Below are positions 6,215 through 12,386 of a stretch of DNA of 12,386 bases, piece by piece; the stretch's first letter is position 1, and each line of letters starts with the position of its first letter. The position numbers were made by a program, and so were the translations under genes. Source of the DNA: Dehalococcoidia bacterium. GTDB lineage: Bacteria; Chloroflexota; Dehalococcoidia; Dehalococcoidales; UBA1222. The notes beneath the pieces are model-generated. The model searched no databases. It had not been told where the DNA came from and saw only the letters and a list, made by a program, of their open reading frames with translations. The DNA lies in NCBI GenBank assembly GCA_009776515.1, contig WRNP01000046.1, positions 1 to 12,386 on the forward strand, given 5' to 3'.

Positions 6215-6991
6215 TTAAAATTGCCCGATAGCCTGCTTGACTTCCTTGGCAAAATTGAATACGGGGTCAATGCAATCTCGGCCGTGTTCGGCAGCGATTC
6301 GAACGAGGGAGCTACCTATGATCACTCCGTCGGCAAAGCTCGCTACGTCACGTGCCTGTTTTGGTGTTGATATCCCAAAACCAACTGCACAGGGTATATT
6401 GGTTACCAGCCTTACCTGTTCCACTATGTGGTTGGCGTCATGACTCAAGACACAGCGTTCGCCGGTAACCCCCAATGAGGACACGCAGTAGAGAAAGCCA
6501 TCTGAGTTCTTGGCGATCTTTGCAATCCTGTCATTTGAGGTAGGGGCGACGAGCGAGATGAGCTCAAGACGTTGTGTGGTGCATGGCCCGAGGAGCTCGC
6601 CTCTTTCTTCAAAGGGCAGATCAGGGATGATGAGGCCGTCTAGGCCGCACTCGGCGCAGTGTTCGGTAAATTTCGAGACGCCGTAGGTGTAGATTGGATT
6701 AAAATAAGTCATAAACAAGAGCGGCGCTTGGATGTTTGGGCGGACACGTGAGACGGTGTTCAGTAGCTTCTCTATGGTACATCCGGCCTTGAGAGCGCGC
6801 TGGTCCGCTGCCTCAATGACGGGGCCCTCCGCGATCGGATCGGAAAAAGGCACCCCTATTTCAATGAGGTCTGCCCCCGCCTCATAAAGCGCGTAAAGCA
6901 GTTTTTCCGTTGTATCCAGATCCGGATCGCCGCCTGTGATGAATGGAATAAAGGTTTTCCCTGCAGAAAATGCTTCACGGATCTTATTCAC
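6215..6991 (-). CDS. trpA: Tryptophan synthase alpha chain
   Basis: TrpA splits indole-3-glycerol phosphate into indole and glyceraldehyde 3-phosphate in the cytoplasm and passes indole to TrpB. The product (258 aa from GTG 6991) has the family's TIM-barrel landmarks: IREAFSAGK, FIPFITGGDPD, EIGVPFSDP with the catalytic Glu, DGLIIPDLPFEE, and the phosphate-binding region near GFGIS and GVIIGSSLV. The frame extends up to TTG 7018, but GTG 6991 is preferred: AAGGGGG lies 9 nt upstream, homologues start with MNKIREAF, and it overlaps the trpB stop (GTGAATAA), consistent with coupling. The residue at the second catalytic position (Asp60 in E. coli) is Glu here, in AEGP in place of ADGP. I recall this as common in clostridial TrpA. 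Confidence 0.97.
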   Translation of the reverse strand: MNKIREAFSAGKTFIPFITGGDPDLDTTEKLLYALYEAGADLIEIGVPFSDPIAEGPVIEAADQRALKAGCTIEKLLNTVSRVRPNIQAPLLFMTYFNPIYTYGVSKFTEHCAECGLDGLIIPDLPFEERGELLGPCTTQRLELISLVAPTSNDRIAKIAKNSDGFLYCVSSLGVTGERCVLSHDANHIVEQVRLVTNIPCAVGFGISTPKQARDVASFADGVIIGSSLVRIAAEHGRDCIDPVFNFAKEVKQAIGQF

Positions 6992-8168
6992 TGGCGGATA
7001 CCCCCTTGTATCTGGCAACGGCTGCCACGTCCTTATCGCCGCGTCCCGACAAAGTCACCACGATCGTTTGGTCTTGTTTCAGTAACGGTGCGTATTTTGT
7101 TGTGTAGGCTACCGCGTGGGCGCTTTCAAGCGCCGGGATAATCCCTTCGGTTTTGGCTAGGTATTCAAAGGCTTCCACTGCTTCTTGATCGGTAATCGGG
7201 ACATAGCGCGCCCGCCCACGGTCGTAGAGATTGGCATGCTCTGGCCCGATGCCGGGATAGTCTAAGCCTGCGGAGATGGAGTGCACCGGCGCTATTTGCC
7301 CGAACGCATCCTGGCAGAAATAGGACTTCATGCCATGAAAAACCCCGACAGCACCGTTTGTTATGGTAGCGGCATTCTCTGGGGAATCAATACCTTTCCC
7401 AGCTGCCTCGCAGCCGATAAGCTCCACCTGCTCGTCGCTGATAAATTCATAAAAAGAGCCGATGGCGTTGCTGCCACCACCTACGCAGGCAATGATGGCA
7501 TCGGGCAACTTGCCATCGATGGCTATCATTTGCTCTCTGATTTCGCGGCCAATCACGGTTTGAAAATTGCGCACCATAGCGGGGAAAGGGTGCGGTCCCA
7601 TGACCGAACCAAGGCAATAGTGAGTGTCTGCCATGCGGCCTGCCCACTCGCGCAATGTTGCGTTTACGGCATCCTTAAGCGTTGCGGTACCAGTTAAGAC
7701 ACGATTGACCTTGGCTCCCAGAAGTTCCATGCGGTAGACGTTTAATGCCTGGCGTTTCATATCTTCGCTACCCATGAATATCTCGCACTCCATGCTCATC
7801 AGCGCGGCGACGGTTGCAGTAGCCACACCGTGTTGCCCAGCCCCAGTTTCCGCAATCAGGCGCCTCTTGCCCATTTTTTTTGCCAGGAGCGCTTGCCCTA
7901 AGACATTGTTTATTTTGTGGGAACCAGTGTGGTTTAGATCCTCGCGCTTTAGGTATATTTTTGCCCCGCCCAAGTCAGCAGTCATTTTTTTTGCATGATA
8001 CAAAAGTGAAGGTCTTCCCGCGTACTGCCCAAGCAGAGTATTCAGTTCATTGACAAAATCCAGATCCCGGGACCAATGCTCATAAGCTTGCTCAAGTTCC
8101 AAGACTGCGCTCATGAGGGTTTCCGGGATATACTGTCCTCCATAGATACCGAACCTTCCACTTCCCAA
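6984..8168 (-). CDS. trpB: Tryptophan synthase beta chain
   Basis: TrpB condenses indole with serine to tryptophan using pyridoxal phosphate, in an alpha2-beta2 complex with TrpA. The 394-residue product has near-perfect family signatures: GRFGIYGGQYIPE, LKREDLNHTGSHK with PLP lysine 85, AETGAGQHG with the catalytic Glu at 107, GSVMGPHPFP, and the phosphate-binding GGGSNAIG (230-237). The start is TTG 8168, preceded by AAGGAGG at a 7-nt spacing. No ATG gives the conserved N-terminus. It overlaps trpA by 8 nt and lies directly downstream of a T-box leader, so it is controlled by tRNA-Trp charging. The other trp genes (trpE, G, D, C, F) are not in the window. Confidence 0.98.
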   Translation of the reverse strand: MGSGRFGIYGGQYIPETLMSAVLELEQAYEHWSRDLDFVNELNTLLGQYAGRPSLLYHAKKMTADLGGAKIYLKREDLNHTGSHKINNVLGQALLAKKMGKRRLIAETGAGQHGVATATVAALMSMECEIFMGSEDMKRQALNVYRMELLGAKVNRVLTGTATLKDAVNATLREWAGRMADTHYCLGSVMGPHPFPAMVRNFQTVIGREIREQMIAIDGKLPDAIIACVGGGSNAIGSFYEFISDEQVELIGCEAAGKGIDSPENAATITNGAVGVFHGMKSYFCQDAFGQIAPVHSISAGLDYPGIGPEHANLYDRGRARYVPITDQEAVEAFEYLAKTEGIIPALESAHAVAYTTKYAPLLKQDQTIVVTLSGRGDKDVAAVARYKGVSASE

Positions 8169-8193
8169 AATCTTGCCTCCTTAGATAGTGTCC

Positions 8194-8231
8194 AAAAAAA
8201 ATCCCTGACAAAGATACAGCTTTGTCAGGGA
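8194..8231 (-). terminator. T-box-controlled intrinsic terminator before trpB
   Basis: On the minus strand TCCCTGACAAAG (8231-8220 as ctttgtcaggga on plus) pairs perfectly over 12 bp with its complement at 8202-8213, around a 6-base loop, and is followed by eight T (8201-8194). Its 5' arm contains the CCCT that can pair instead with AGGG of the T-box sequence, giving the alternative antiterminator. Confidence 0.92.
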
Positions 8232-8466
8232 CGAATACCATCTTATTCGCGGTGCCACCCTGATTCGCGATTGCTCGCGCCCTTAGCGGGGTACCAACAG
8301 CGTACCCCTGACAACTAACGCATGCCTATACGTCGCGGAATACTTGGTGCTAACGCCTTTGACCGCGCCCTCAACGGCCCATTTGACACTCGCATTTCCT
8401 GCCTGATTCTCAGCTCCCAGGCTCTCTGTCTGGCGCGTAGCTGCCGTTACTTCCGTCTCAATGGTT
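8194..8466 (-). promoter_or_regulatory. T-box leader (tRNA-Trp sensing) of trpBA
   Basis: The leader shows the T-box landmarks in order. Stem I contains AGTA (S-turn element) and, further on, AGAGAGCC of the distal region. A candidate specifier UGG lies at 8381-8379 within AAATGGGCC, beside a base helix (AACGGC with GCCGTT). The conserved T-box AGGGTGGCACCGCG is at 8261-8248, followed by CGTCCCT and the terminator hairpin. In this class uncharged tRNA pairs with the specifier through its anticodon and with the T-box through its CCA end. This stabilises the antiterminator and allows read-through into trpBA. The tryptophan specificity comes from the downstream genes plus the UGG. The exact specifier alignment was done by eye. 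Confidence 0.93.
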
Positions 8467-8472
8467 TAGCGC

Positions 8473-8501
8473 AAGATATCGCATCCAAGAGTCCCTGTCA
8501 A
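8473..8501 (-). promoter_or_regulatory. Promoter of the T-box-trpBA unit
   Basis: On the minus strand a perfect -35 TTGACA (8501-8496) is followed after exactly 17 bp by TATCTT (8478-8473). Transcription would start near 8466, just ahead of Stem I, so the T-box has its own promoter separate from bacterioferritin. Confidence 0.85.
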
Positions 8502-8649
8502 GTATGGAGCCTTGTTTGGCCAGGCAAGTTTGTGACAGGTACCTCAAGTCGGGCTGGAGGTATTTCTGTCGATGCTTTCTCGTATCCGCGGCATATCTAA
8601 TCGTGCAAACATCTTGCCGCACTAATGCTTTTCCCTGGAGGGTGCGGTC

Positions 8650-9114
8650 TTATATGCGAGTAGATAGGTATACCGGCAGACTGAGCTGTTGTATCTCGTC
8701 TCGGTTTGCCTCAATATGGTCGATATGGGAATCCTCATCGTTTAGGATTCCCATCAGGAGATCGCGCGTGGCGTGGTCCAGTAACTCCCCGCATAGTGTG
8801 ATAGCGGCGTTATAGGCGACGATGCAATTGGCCTCCAAAATGTGGTCGTTGGCGAACATTTCGGGCACGTCGCTGCCTATGGTTATTTTGCGGAGCTCGT
8901 TCACGATTGGTGCCCCTTCAAGAAATAGGATGCGACCGATGAGTTTTTCGGCGTGCTTCATCTCGGTGATAGCGCGTTGCTCGATCTCCTTGTGGAGCTT
9001 CTCATATCCCCAATCGTCGCACATCTCCGAGTGCACCATATACTGGTTGATGGCGGTAAGCTCCTCTGCCAACAGGTCGTTCATGACGCTAATGATCCGG
9101 GGATCGCCTTTCAT
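8650..9114 (-). CDS. bfr: Bacterioferritin
   Basis: This 154-residue four-helix protein starts MKGDPRIISVMN and aligns along its whole length with E. coli bacterioferritin from memory, at the same residue numbers. The ferroxidase ligands Glu18, Glu51, His54, Glu94, Glu127 and His130 are all present, as is the haem-ligand Met52 in TEMKHA. It should assemble into a 24-subunit haem-containing shell that oxidises Fe(II) and stores iron in the cytoplasm, also protecting against peroxide. GGAGGG sits just upstream of ATG 9114, and a strong promoter lies about 35 bp further up. It is followed by the T-box promoter and is probably monocistronic. No bacterioferritin-associated ferredoxin gene is adjacent. 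Confidence 0.97.
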   Translation of the reverse strand: MKGDPRIISVMNDLLAEELTAINQYMVHSEMCDDWGYEKLHKEIEQRAITEMKHAEKLIGRILFLEGAPIVNELRKITIGSDVPEMFANDHILEANCIVAYNAAITLCGELLDHATRDLLMGILNDEDSHIDHIEANRDEIQQLSLPVYLSTRI

Positions 9115-9144
9115 AGTATTCCCTCCTTGATTCTTAGTATGATA

Positions 9145-9173
9145 ATATTAACGCACGTTGCCGTTGGTTTCAA
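9145..9173 (-). promoter_or_regulatory. Promoter of bacterioferritin
   Basis: On the minus strand TTGAAA (9173-9168) and TAATAT (9150-9145) are separated by 17 bp, upstream of the GGAGGG and ATG of bfr. Confidence 0.75.
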
Positions 9174-9187
9174 TATCCTGTGATGTT

Positions 9188-9202
9188 TTGCAATTATTAT
9201 CA
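9188..9202. promoter_or_regulatory. Weak Fur-like 7-1-7 site upstream of bfr
   Basis: The 15 bases match the Fur 7-1-7 pattern (TGATAAT-N-ATTATCA) perfectly in one half (ATTATCA, 9196-9202) and at 4 of 7 positions in the other. It lies 15 bp upstream of the bfr -35 box. Iron or peroxide control of bfr would fit, but AT-rich DNA gives such matches by chance. Confidence 0.2.
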
Positions 9203-9317
9203 TGTAACAAAAATCATGCTGTATTGGACGTGCTTATTATATTCTGCCTCATTACTTTTGTCACGGACTGCTTCTTGCAGAAATAGTTCTCCAATATGTT
9301 GAGCGAACCCACAATTC

Positions 9318-9346
9318 TTGACGGGTGCCTCGGGCTCTGTTATATT
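9318..9346 (+). promoter_or_regulatory. Promoter of guaB3
   Basis: TTGACG (9318-9323) and TATATT (9341-9346) are separated by exactly 17 bp. The AAAGGAG ribosome binding site and ATG 9370 follow closely, giving a short leader. Confidence 0.8.
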
Positions 9347-9369
9347 CTCTATTTTAAAGGAGACATTCC

Positions 9370-10512
9370 ATGACCGAGCCTAAATTCCGCGAGCTGAGAC
9401 AGGCTTATGGCTTTGATGAGGTTGCCATTGTCCCGGGCGATGTGACTATCAATCCTGATCAGGCCGATGTCAGTTTCAAGATTGGTAACATTGAATTTCC
9501 TATTCCTATCGTAGCCTCGGCCATGGATGGGGTGACCGATCCAGCATTTGCTATTGCCATGAGCCAAAAGGGCGGCCTCGCGGTCATGAATTTGGAGGGT
9601 GTACAGTGTCGTTATGATCGGCCGGATGAGGTCTTGGCCGAGATTGCCTGTGCGCCGACCGAAGAAGTCACGGCGCTTATGCAAAAGATATATGCTCAGC
9701 CCATTCGCGAAGAGCTGGTGGCTGAGCGTATTCGGGCCATTAAAAAAGGCGGAGCCGTTGCTGCGGTGTCCGTCACTCCCGCTAACACCAAGCGCCTTGT
9801 GTCAACTATCGTAGGTGCTGGGGCGGATATCTTGGTGGTGGCCTCGACTGTCACCTCTGCTAAGCATGTATCTCGGAGTGCGAAGGGGCTGATCTTTGAA
9901 GAATTGGTCGAGCAGGTGCCAATTCCGGTGGTGGTGGGTAACTGCGTCAGCTATTCTGCCTGTCTCGGCCTGATGCGTACGGGTATTGCTGGGGTATTGG
10001 TCGGTGTTGGGCCCGGGGCAGCCTGTACATCGCGTGAGGTGCTGGGCATTGGCGTGCCTCAGATTACGGCTACCATGGATTGCGCCTTGGCGCGCAACGA
10101 TTATTTTAAAGAGTCTGGTCGCTATGTGCCTGTAATTACCGATGGCGGTTTCCGCAAAGGCGGAGATGTCTGCAAGGCCATTGCCGCAGGGGCTGATGCT
10201 GTGATGATCGGCTCAATCTTTGCTCAAGCTGAGGAGTCGCCTGGTCACGGCTACCATTGGGGGATGTCTACCCCGCATGCAGCCCTGCCGCGTGGCACTC
10301 GTATAAAGGTGGGTACTACTGGCACGCTGGAGCAAATCCTCTTTGGCCCGACGTCCACTACTCATGGCACCCAGAACTTGGTGGGAGCGCTACGTACGGC
10401 TATGGGGGTGTGCGGGGCTGCGACCATCTGCGAGATGCATGAGGCAGAAATGGTCATTGCCCCGGCAATTGTGACCGAGGGCAAATATTGGCAGCTTCGG
10501 GGAGGCAATTAG
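9370..10512 (+). CDS. guaB3: GuaB3-family IMP dehydrogenase-related protein
   Basis: The 380-residue product has the IMP dehydrogenase/GMP reductase TIM barrel: VAIVPGDVTI near the N-terminus, FPIPIVASAMDGVTD, GGLAVMNLEG, the catalytic loop GPGAACTSR with Cys219, and VITDGGFRKGGDV with ADAVMIGS for phosphate binding. Classical GuaB has about 490 residues with a pair of CBS domains. Here the CBS pair is missing, and the DRPDEVL region is the family-specific insert. GuaB3 is known mainly from Actinobacteria, Cyanobacteria and Chloroflexota, and the cyanobacterial enzyme has been reported to have IMP dehydrogenase activity, the IMP to XMP step of guanine nucleotide synthesis. AAAGGAG lies 8 nt upstream of ATG, and the gene has its own promoter and is apparently monocistronic. 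Confidence 0.93.
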   Translation: MTEPKFRELRQAYGFDEVAIVPGDVTINPDQADVSFKIGNIEFPIPIVASAMDGVTDPAFAIAMSQKGGLAVMNLEGVQCRYDRPDEVLAEIACAPTEEVTALMQKIYAQPIREELVAERIRAIKKGGAVAAVSVTPANTKRLVSTIVGAGADILVVASTVTSAKHVSRSAKGLIFEELVEQVPIPVVVGNCVSYSACLGLMRTGIAGVLVGVGPGAACTSREVLGIGVPQITATMDCALARNDYFKESGRYVPVITDGGFRKGGDVCKAIAAGADAVMIGSIFAQAEESPGHGYHWGMSTPHAALPRGTRIKVGTTGTLEQILFGPTSTTHGTQNLVGALRTAMGVCGAATICEMHEAEMVIAPAIVTEGKYWQLRGGN

Positions 10513-10587
10513 GGTTTAGCTTACAAGCATAGTGTCAGACCAGGGGGTATGACTAACCATTGGATTTGGCGTTTGTTTTTTAGCTGG

Positions 10588-10617
10588 GAGAGGAATTTGC
10601 CCTCTCTTTGGTTCTTA
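10588..10617 (+). terminator. Weak hairpin after guaB3
   Basis: GAGAGG (10588-10593) pairs with CCTCTC (10601-10606), followed by a T-rich but interrupted stretch (TTTGGTTCTT). It may end guaB3 transcription. The short stem and broken T-run make this uncertain. Confidence 0.35.
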
Positions 10618-10645
10618 TATTTGTAATCTGATATACGAGTGAGAG

Positions 10646-11392
10646 TCACTCTGCATCTTCGCTTTCATCCTCATCGTTTTGGTTTAAGGGTAATACGGGG
10701 GATGTTATCGGTACCAAGGGGCGCGCGCGGAGCCACTTCCGCCGAGCGCGGAGACCAAGCCTGTCTATCTCCAGGCGCAGGGCTTTTAAGGAGTTTTCTG
10801 CAGTTGCGGTGACCACCACTCCATCCACGCCAGCCTCCCAGAGCGTTTTGAAATGTATCGGCGGTGTGTCTGGGGCTACCGGGACGAGGAGGGGCTTAGT
10901 GACAAGATCAGCCAGGCGGCGGCACTGCATGAGCTCCTGCAAGGTGAAAATGTCCTGCGGGGCGCGCTTAAGATAGATCGCTTCCACTGGCAGTTCGCAG
11001 ATGCCATGTAGCAAGGTGTTGTCGTGGGAGGCATTGAGGGCCAGAACTTTACCCAAACATTCATTTGACATAAGCTCCAACCCTGCTTTGTCTGGCTCAA
11101 AGATCACAAAATCTGTCCCAGCGGGTTCTGCCGGATGGGAAGTTGCGCTGTCGATCCAAACACCCCAAGGCACGGTCAAGGCTTTAGTTGCACTCTTAAG
11201 TTCCCGAGGTTTGAGACTGGGGCCGAAGATGACTGCCTCGGCTCCCTGTGTCCAGGAGGCAACATTATTAGAGGCTTCGCTTATAGCGGCTATCAACACC
11301 ATATGGGGCTTGGTGGGTTCCGTGGGGCGGAAGCCTAGGGCAGGCGGGTTAGCATGCAAAGCTTTGCGTAACGCATCACCTAAACGGTTCAT
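10646..11392 (-). CDS. Hypothetical protein with barrel-like alternating strands and an acidic tail
   Basis: GGAGG lies a few bases upstream of ATG 11392. The 248-residue product alternates hydrophobic strands and helices: HMVLIAAISEA, AEAVIFGPS, VPWGVWID, DFVIFEPD, KVLALNAS, AIYLKRA, PLLVPVAPD and AGVDGVVVTA. This resembles a TIM-type barrel, with a helix and a basic LRARRKWLRARP region after it. The C-terminus is strongly acidic (QNDEDESEDAE). I see no recognised catalytic motif, signal peptide or membrane segment. I believe similar orphans occur in Dehalococcoidia, but cannot confirm it. It stands alone, convergent to guaB3 and divergent from the metallopeptidase. A phosphate-binding barrel enzyme is a guess from the strand pattern only. 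Confidence 0.85.
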   Translation of the reverse strand: MNRLGDALRKALHANPPALGFRPTEPTKPHMVLIAAISEASNNVASWTQGAEAVIFGPSLKPRELKSATKALTVPWGVWIDSATSHPAEPAGTDFVIFEPDKAGLELMSNECLGKVLALNASHDNTLLHGICELPVEAIYLKRAPQDIFTLQELMQCRRLADLVTKPLLVPVAPDTPPIHFKTLWEAGVDGVVVTATAENSLKALRLEIDRLGLRARRKWLRARPLVPITSPVLPLNQNDEDESEDAE

Positions 11393-11615
11393 ATTACCTC
11401 CTTGGGGTTTGCGAAATTGCTTTTACTGGCCTAATTTTATCACACACCCGCTTTTCCGGCATGGAGGTTGGGCTCAGTTTCATTGATAGGGTGTGTTATG
11501 CTGGCTCCCGTTTTTGACTCAGATCATAGCTTAGAAGGCAGGCTTAGCCCTGCGCGACGGCGCGGTGTTGGCATTTTGTCTGTATGGCAGATTTTGATTT
11601 TCTAAGAGGCGAGAG

Positions 11616-12335
11616 ATGCCTGATCTAAACTTCGACGGACTAAGTGTTGACTACGAAATAGTCCGCTGTGCGCGCAAGACATTGGGAGTGGTTATCAGCC
11701 CCAACGGAGTGGTGGTGGCCAGGGCCCCCTTTAATGCCAGCCGGGCTGATATTGTTGACTTCGTGGAGCGCTCCAAGCCTTGGATCTTTAAGCACTTGGC
11801 ACGCTACAGACAGGTCTATCGACCGCGGGATTTTACCAGCGGCGAAGATATACCCTATCTGGGCAAGAAGTACAAACTCAAGGTCATCTCAGACGGTGCA
11901 GGGACGCCGCTGGCATTGGTAGGCAGTCGCCTTGAGATCCACGTGGCACACGATTTGGAGGGAGCAGCACGGCGTAAGGCGGTTAAGCAGATCATTGTCT
12001 GTTGGTATACAGCTCAAGCGCGGCAAGTGCTAACAACACGACTGTGTAAACTTGCCTGCCGCCTAGGGATATGCCCAACGGCGGTTAAGGTAAAGCATCA
12101 GGTGCGCCGCTGGGGGAGTTGCACGGCGAGTGGTGTGATAAATCTGAACTGGCAACTGATAATGGCACCGGCCGAAGTAATTGATTATGTGATTGTTCAC
12201 GAGTTATGCCATCTAAGGGTACATGGTCACCAGCAAGAGTTTTGGCAGTGCATTGGGCAGTATATGCCGGATTACAAAAAGCGCAGGAAATGGCTTCGAG
12301 AAAATGGTCAGGCGCTTAGTTTTTTACTCGAATAA
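11616..12335 (+). CDS. YgjP-like (DUF45) zinc metallopeptidase
   Basis: The 239-residue product carries the zinc-protease motif HELCH at residues 195-199 (ligands His195 and His199, catalytic Glu196), with a third likely ligand His205 in HGHQQEFW. This arrangement is typical of the YgjP/SprT-like family, in which the following segment reads H-x-x-x-FW. The upstream VRRWGSCTASGVINLNWQL is the conserved core of the family, and the N-terminal 100 residues form the usual beta-rich portion. There is no signal peptide, so it is expected to be cytoplasmic. The ATG at 11616 follows AGAGGCGAGAG. The physiological substrate is not known for the family. The gene stands alone and ends 51 bp before the window edge. 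Confidence 0.92.
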   Translation: MPDLNFDGLSVDYEIVRCARKTLGVVISPNGVVVARAPFNASRADIVDFVERSKPWIFKHLARYRQVYRPRDFTSGEDIPYLGKKYKLKVISDGAGTPLALVGSRLEIHVAHDLEGAARRKAVKQIIVCWYTAQARQVLTTRLCKLACRLGICPTAVKVKHQVRRWGSCTASGVINLNWQLIMAPAEVIDYVIVHELCHLRVHGHQQEFWQCIGQYMPDYKKRRKWLRENGQALSFLLE

Positions 12336-12375
12336 GATTCATCTTGGACTGTGTAAGTATATAACGCTTGACGGA

Positions 12376-12386
12376 TTTTTTTTTTT
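12376..12386 (+). other. Terminal 11-T homopolymer run
   Basis: The window ends in a run of 11 T after TTGACGGA. No hairpin precedes it, so it is not a clear terminator. It may be the edge of a low-complexity or assembly-limited region. Confidence 0.5.

Noticed and set aside
7281..7697. 138-codon plus-strand frame inside trpB
   Set aside because: Antisense shadow of a strongly conserved gene.
8286..8330. Repeated GGGGTAC sequence resembling the tRNA-Arg 3' end (possible att copy)
   Set aside because: The short similarity lies inside the T-box leader and forms part of a local hairpin, so it is not a duplicated tRNA end.
8322..8815. Plus-strand frames across the T-box leader and the end of bfr
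   Set aside because: They are antisense to a structured leader RNA and a conserved gene, and lack ribosome binding sites.
11001..11486. 161-codon plus-strand frame opposite the barrel-like protein
   Set aside because: Shadow frame. The minus gene has a proper GGAGG and a regular protein pattern, while this one has neither.
1..12386. CRISPR array
   Set aside because: No regularly spaced direct repeats were seen anywhere in the window.

Overview
The window is bacterial, of medium GC, with many TTG/GTG starts, strong GGAGG ribosome binding sites and sigma-70-type promoters. GuaB3, a T-box leader on trpBA, a CCA-encoding tRNA-Arg and an orphan barrel-like protein suggest a Gram-positive-type or Chloroflexota genome. 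My best guess is Dehalococcoidia-like, with Bacillota as the alternative, since TrpB and TrpA look clostridial. This placement is inference, not proven.

Left edge (1-562): a patch of decayed mobile DNA. It holds the last residues of an unknown gene, the first ~30 codons of an IS3-type OrfA abutting the last ~40 codons of a tyrosine recombinase, and then an intact tRNA-Arg(CCT) with its own promoter. tRNA-Arg(CCT) genes are common integration sites, so this looks like a recombination hotspot.

Accessory block (about 563-6214): a divergent cluster. On the minus strand is an SF2 helicase (DECH box), with a 63-codon ORF overlapping its stop. On the plus strand is a tight three-gene operon: a 259-aa protein I do not recognise, a P-loop ATPase, and a second P-loop ATPase that resembles BREX BrxD (DUF2791). 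There is no methyltransferase (PglX), phosphatase-like PglZ or recognisable nuclease. I read it as a compact BREX-related DNA-processing or anti-phage module. This is the most interesting item in the window.

Housekeeping block (6215-12386): trpB and trpA on the minus strand behind a textbook T-box leader (promoter, Stem I motifs, likely UGG specifier, T-box sequence, terminator), so tryptophan synthase should be induced by uncharged tRNA-Trp. Upstream lies a haem-type bacterioferritin with its own promoter, then divergently guaB3 (CBS-less IMP dehydrogenase-like enzyme), a minus-strand unknown barrel-like protein with an acidic tail, and a plus-strand YgjP-type zinc metallopeptidase. The window ends in an 11-T run.
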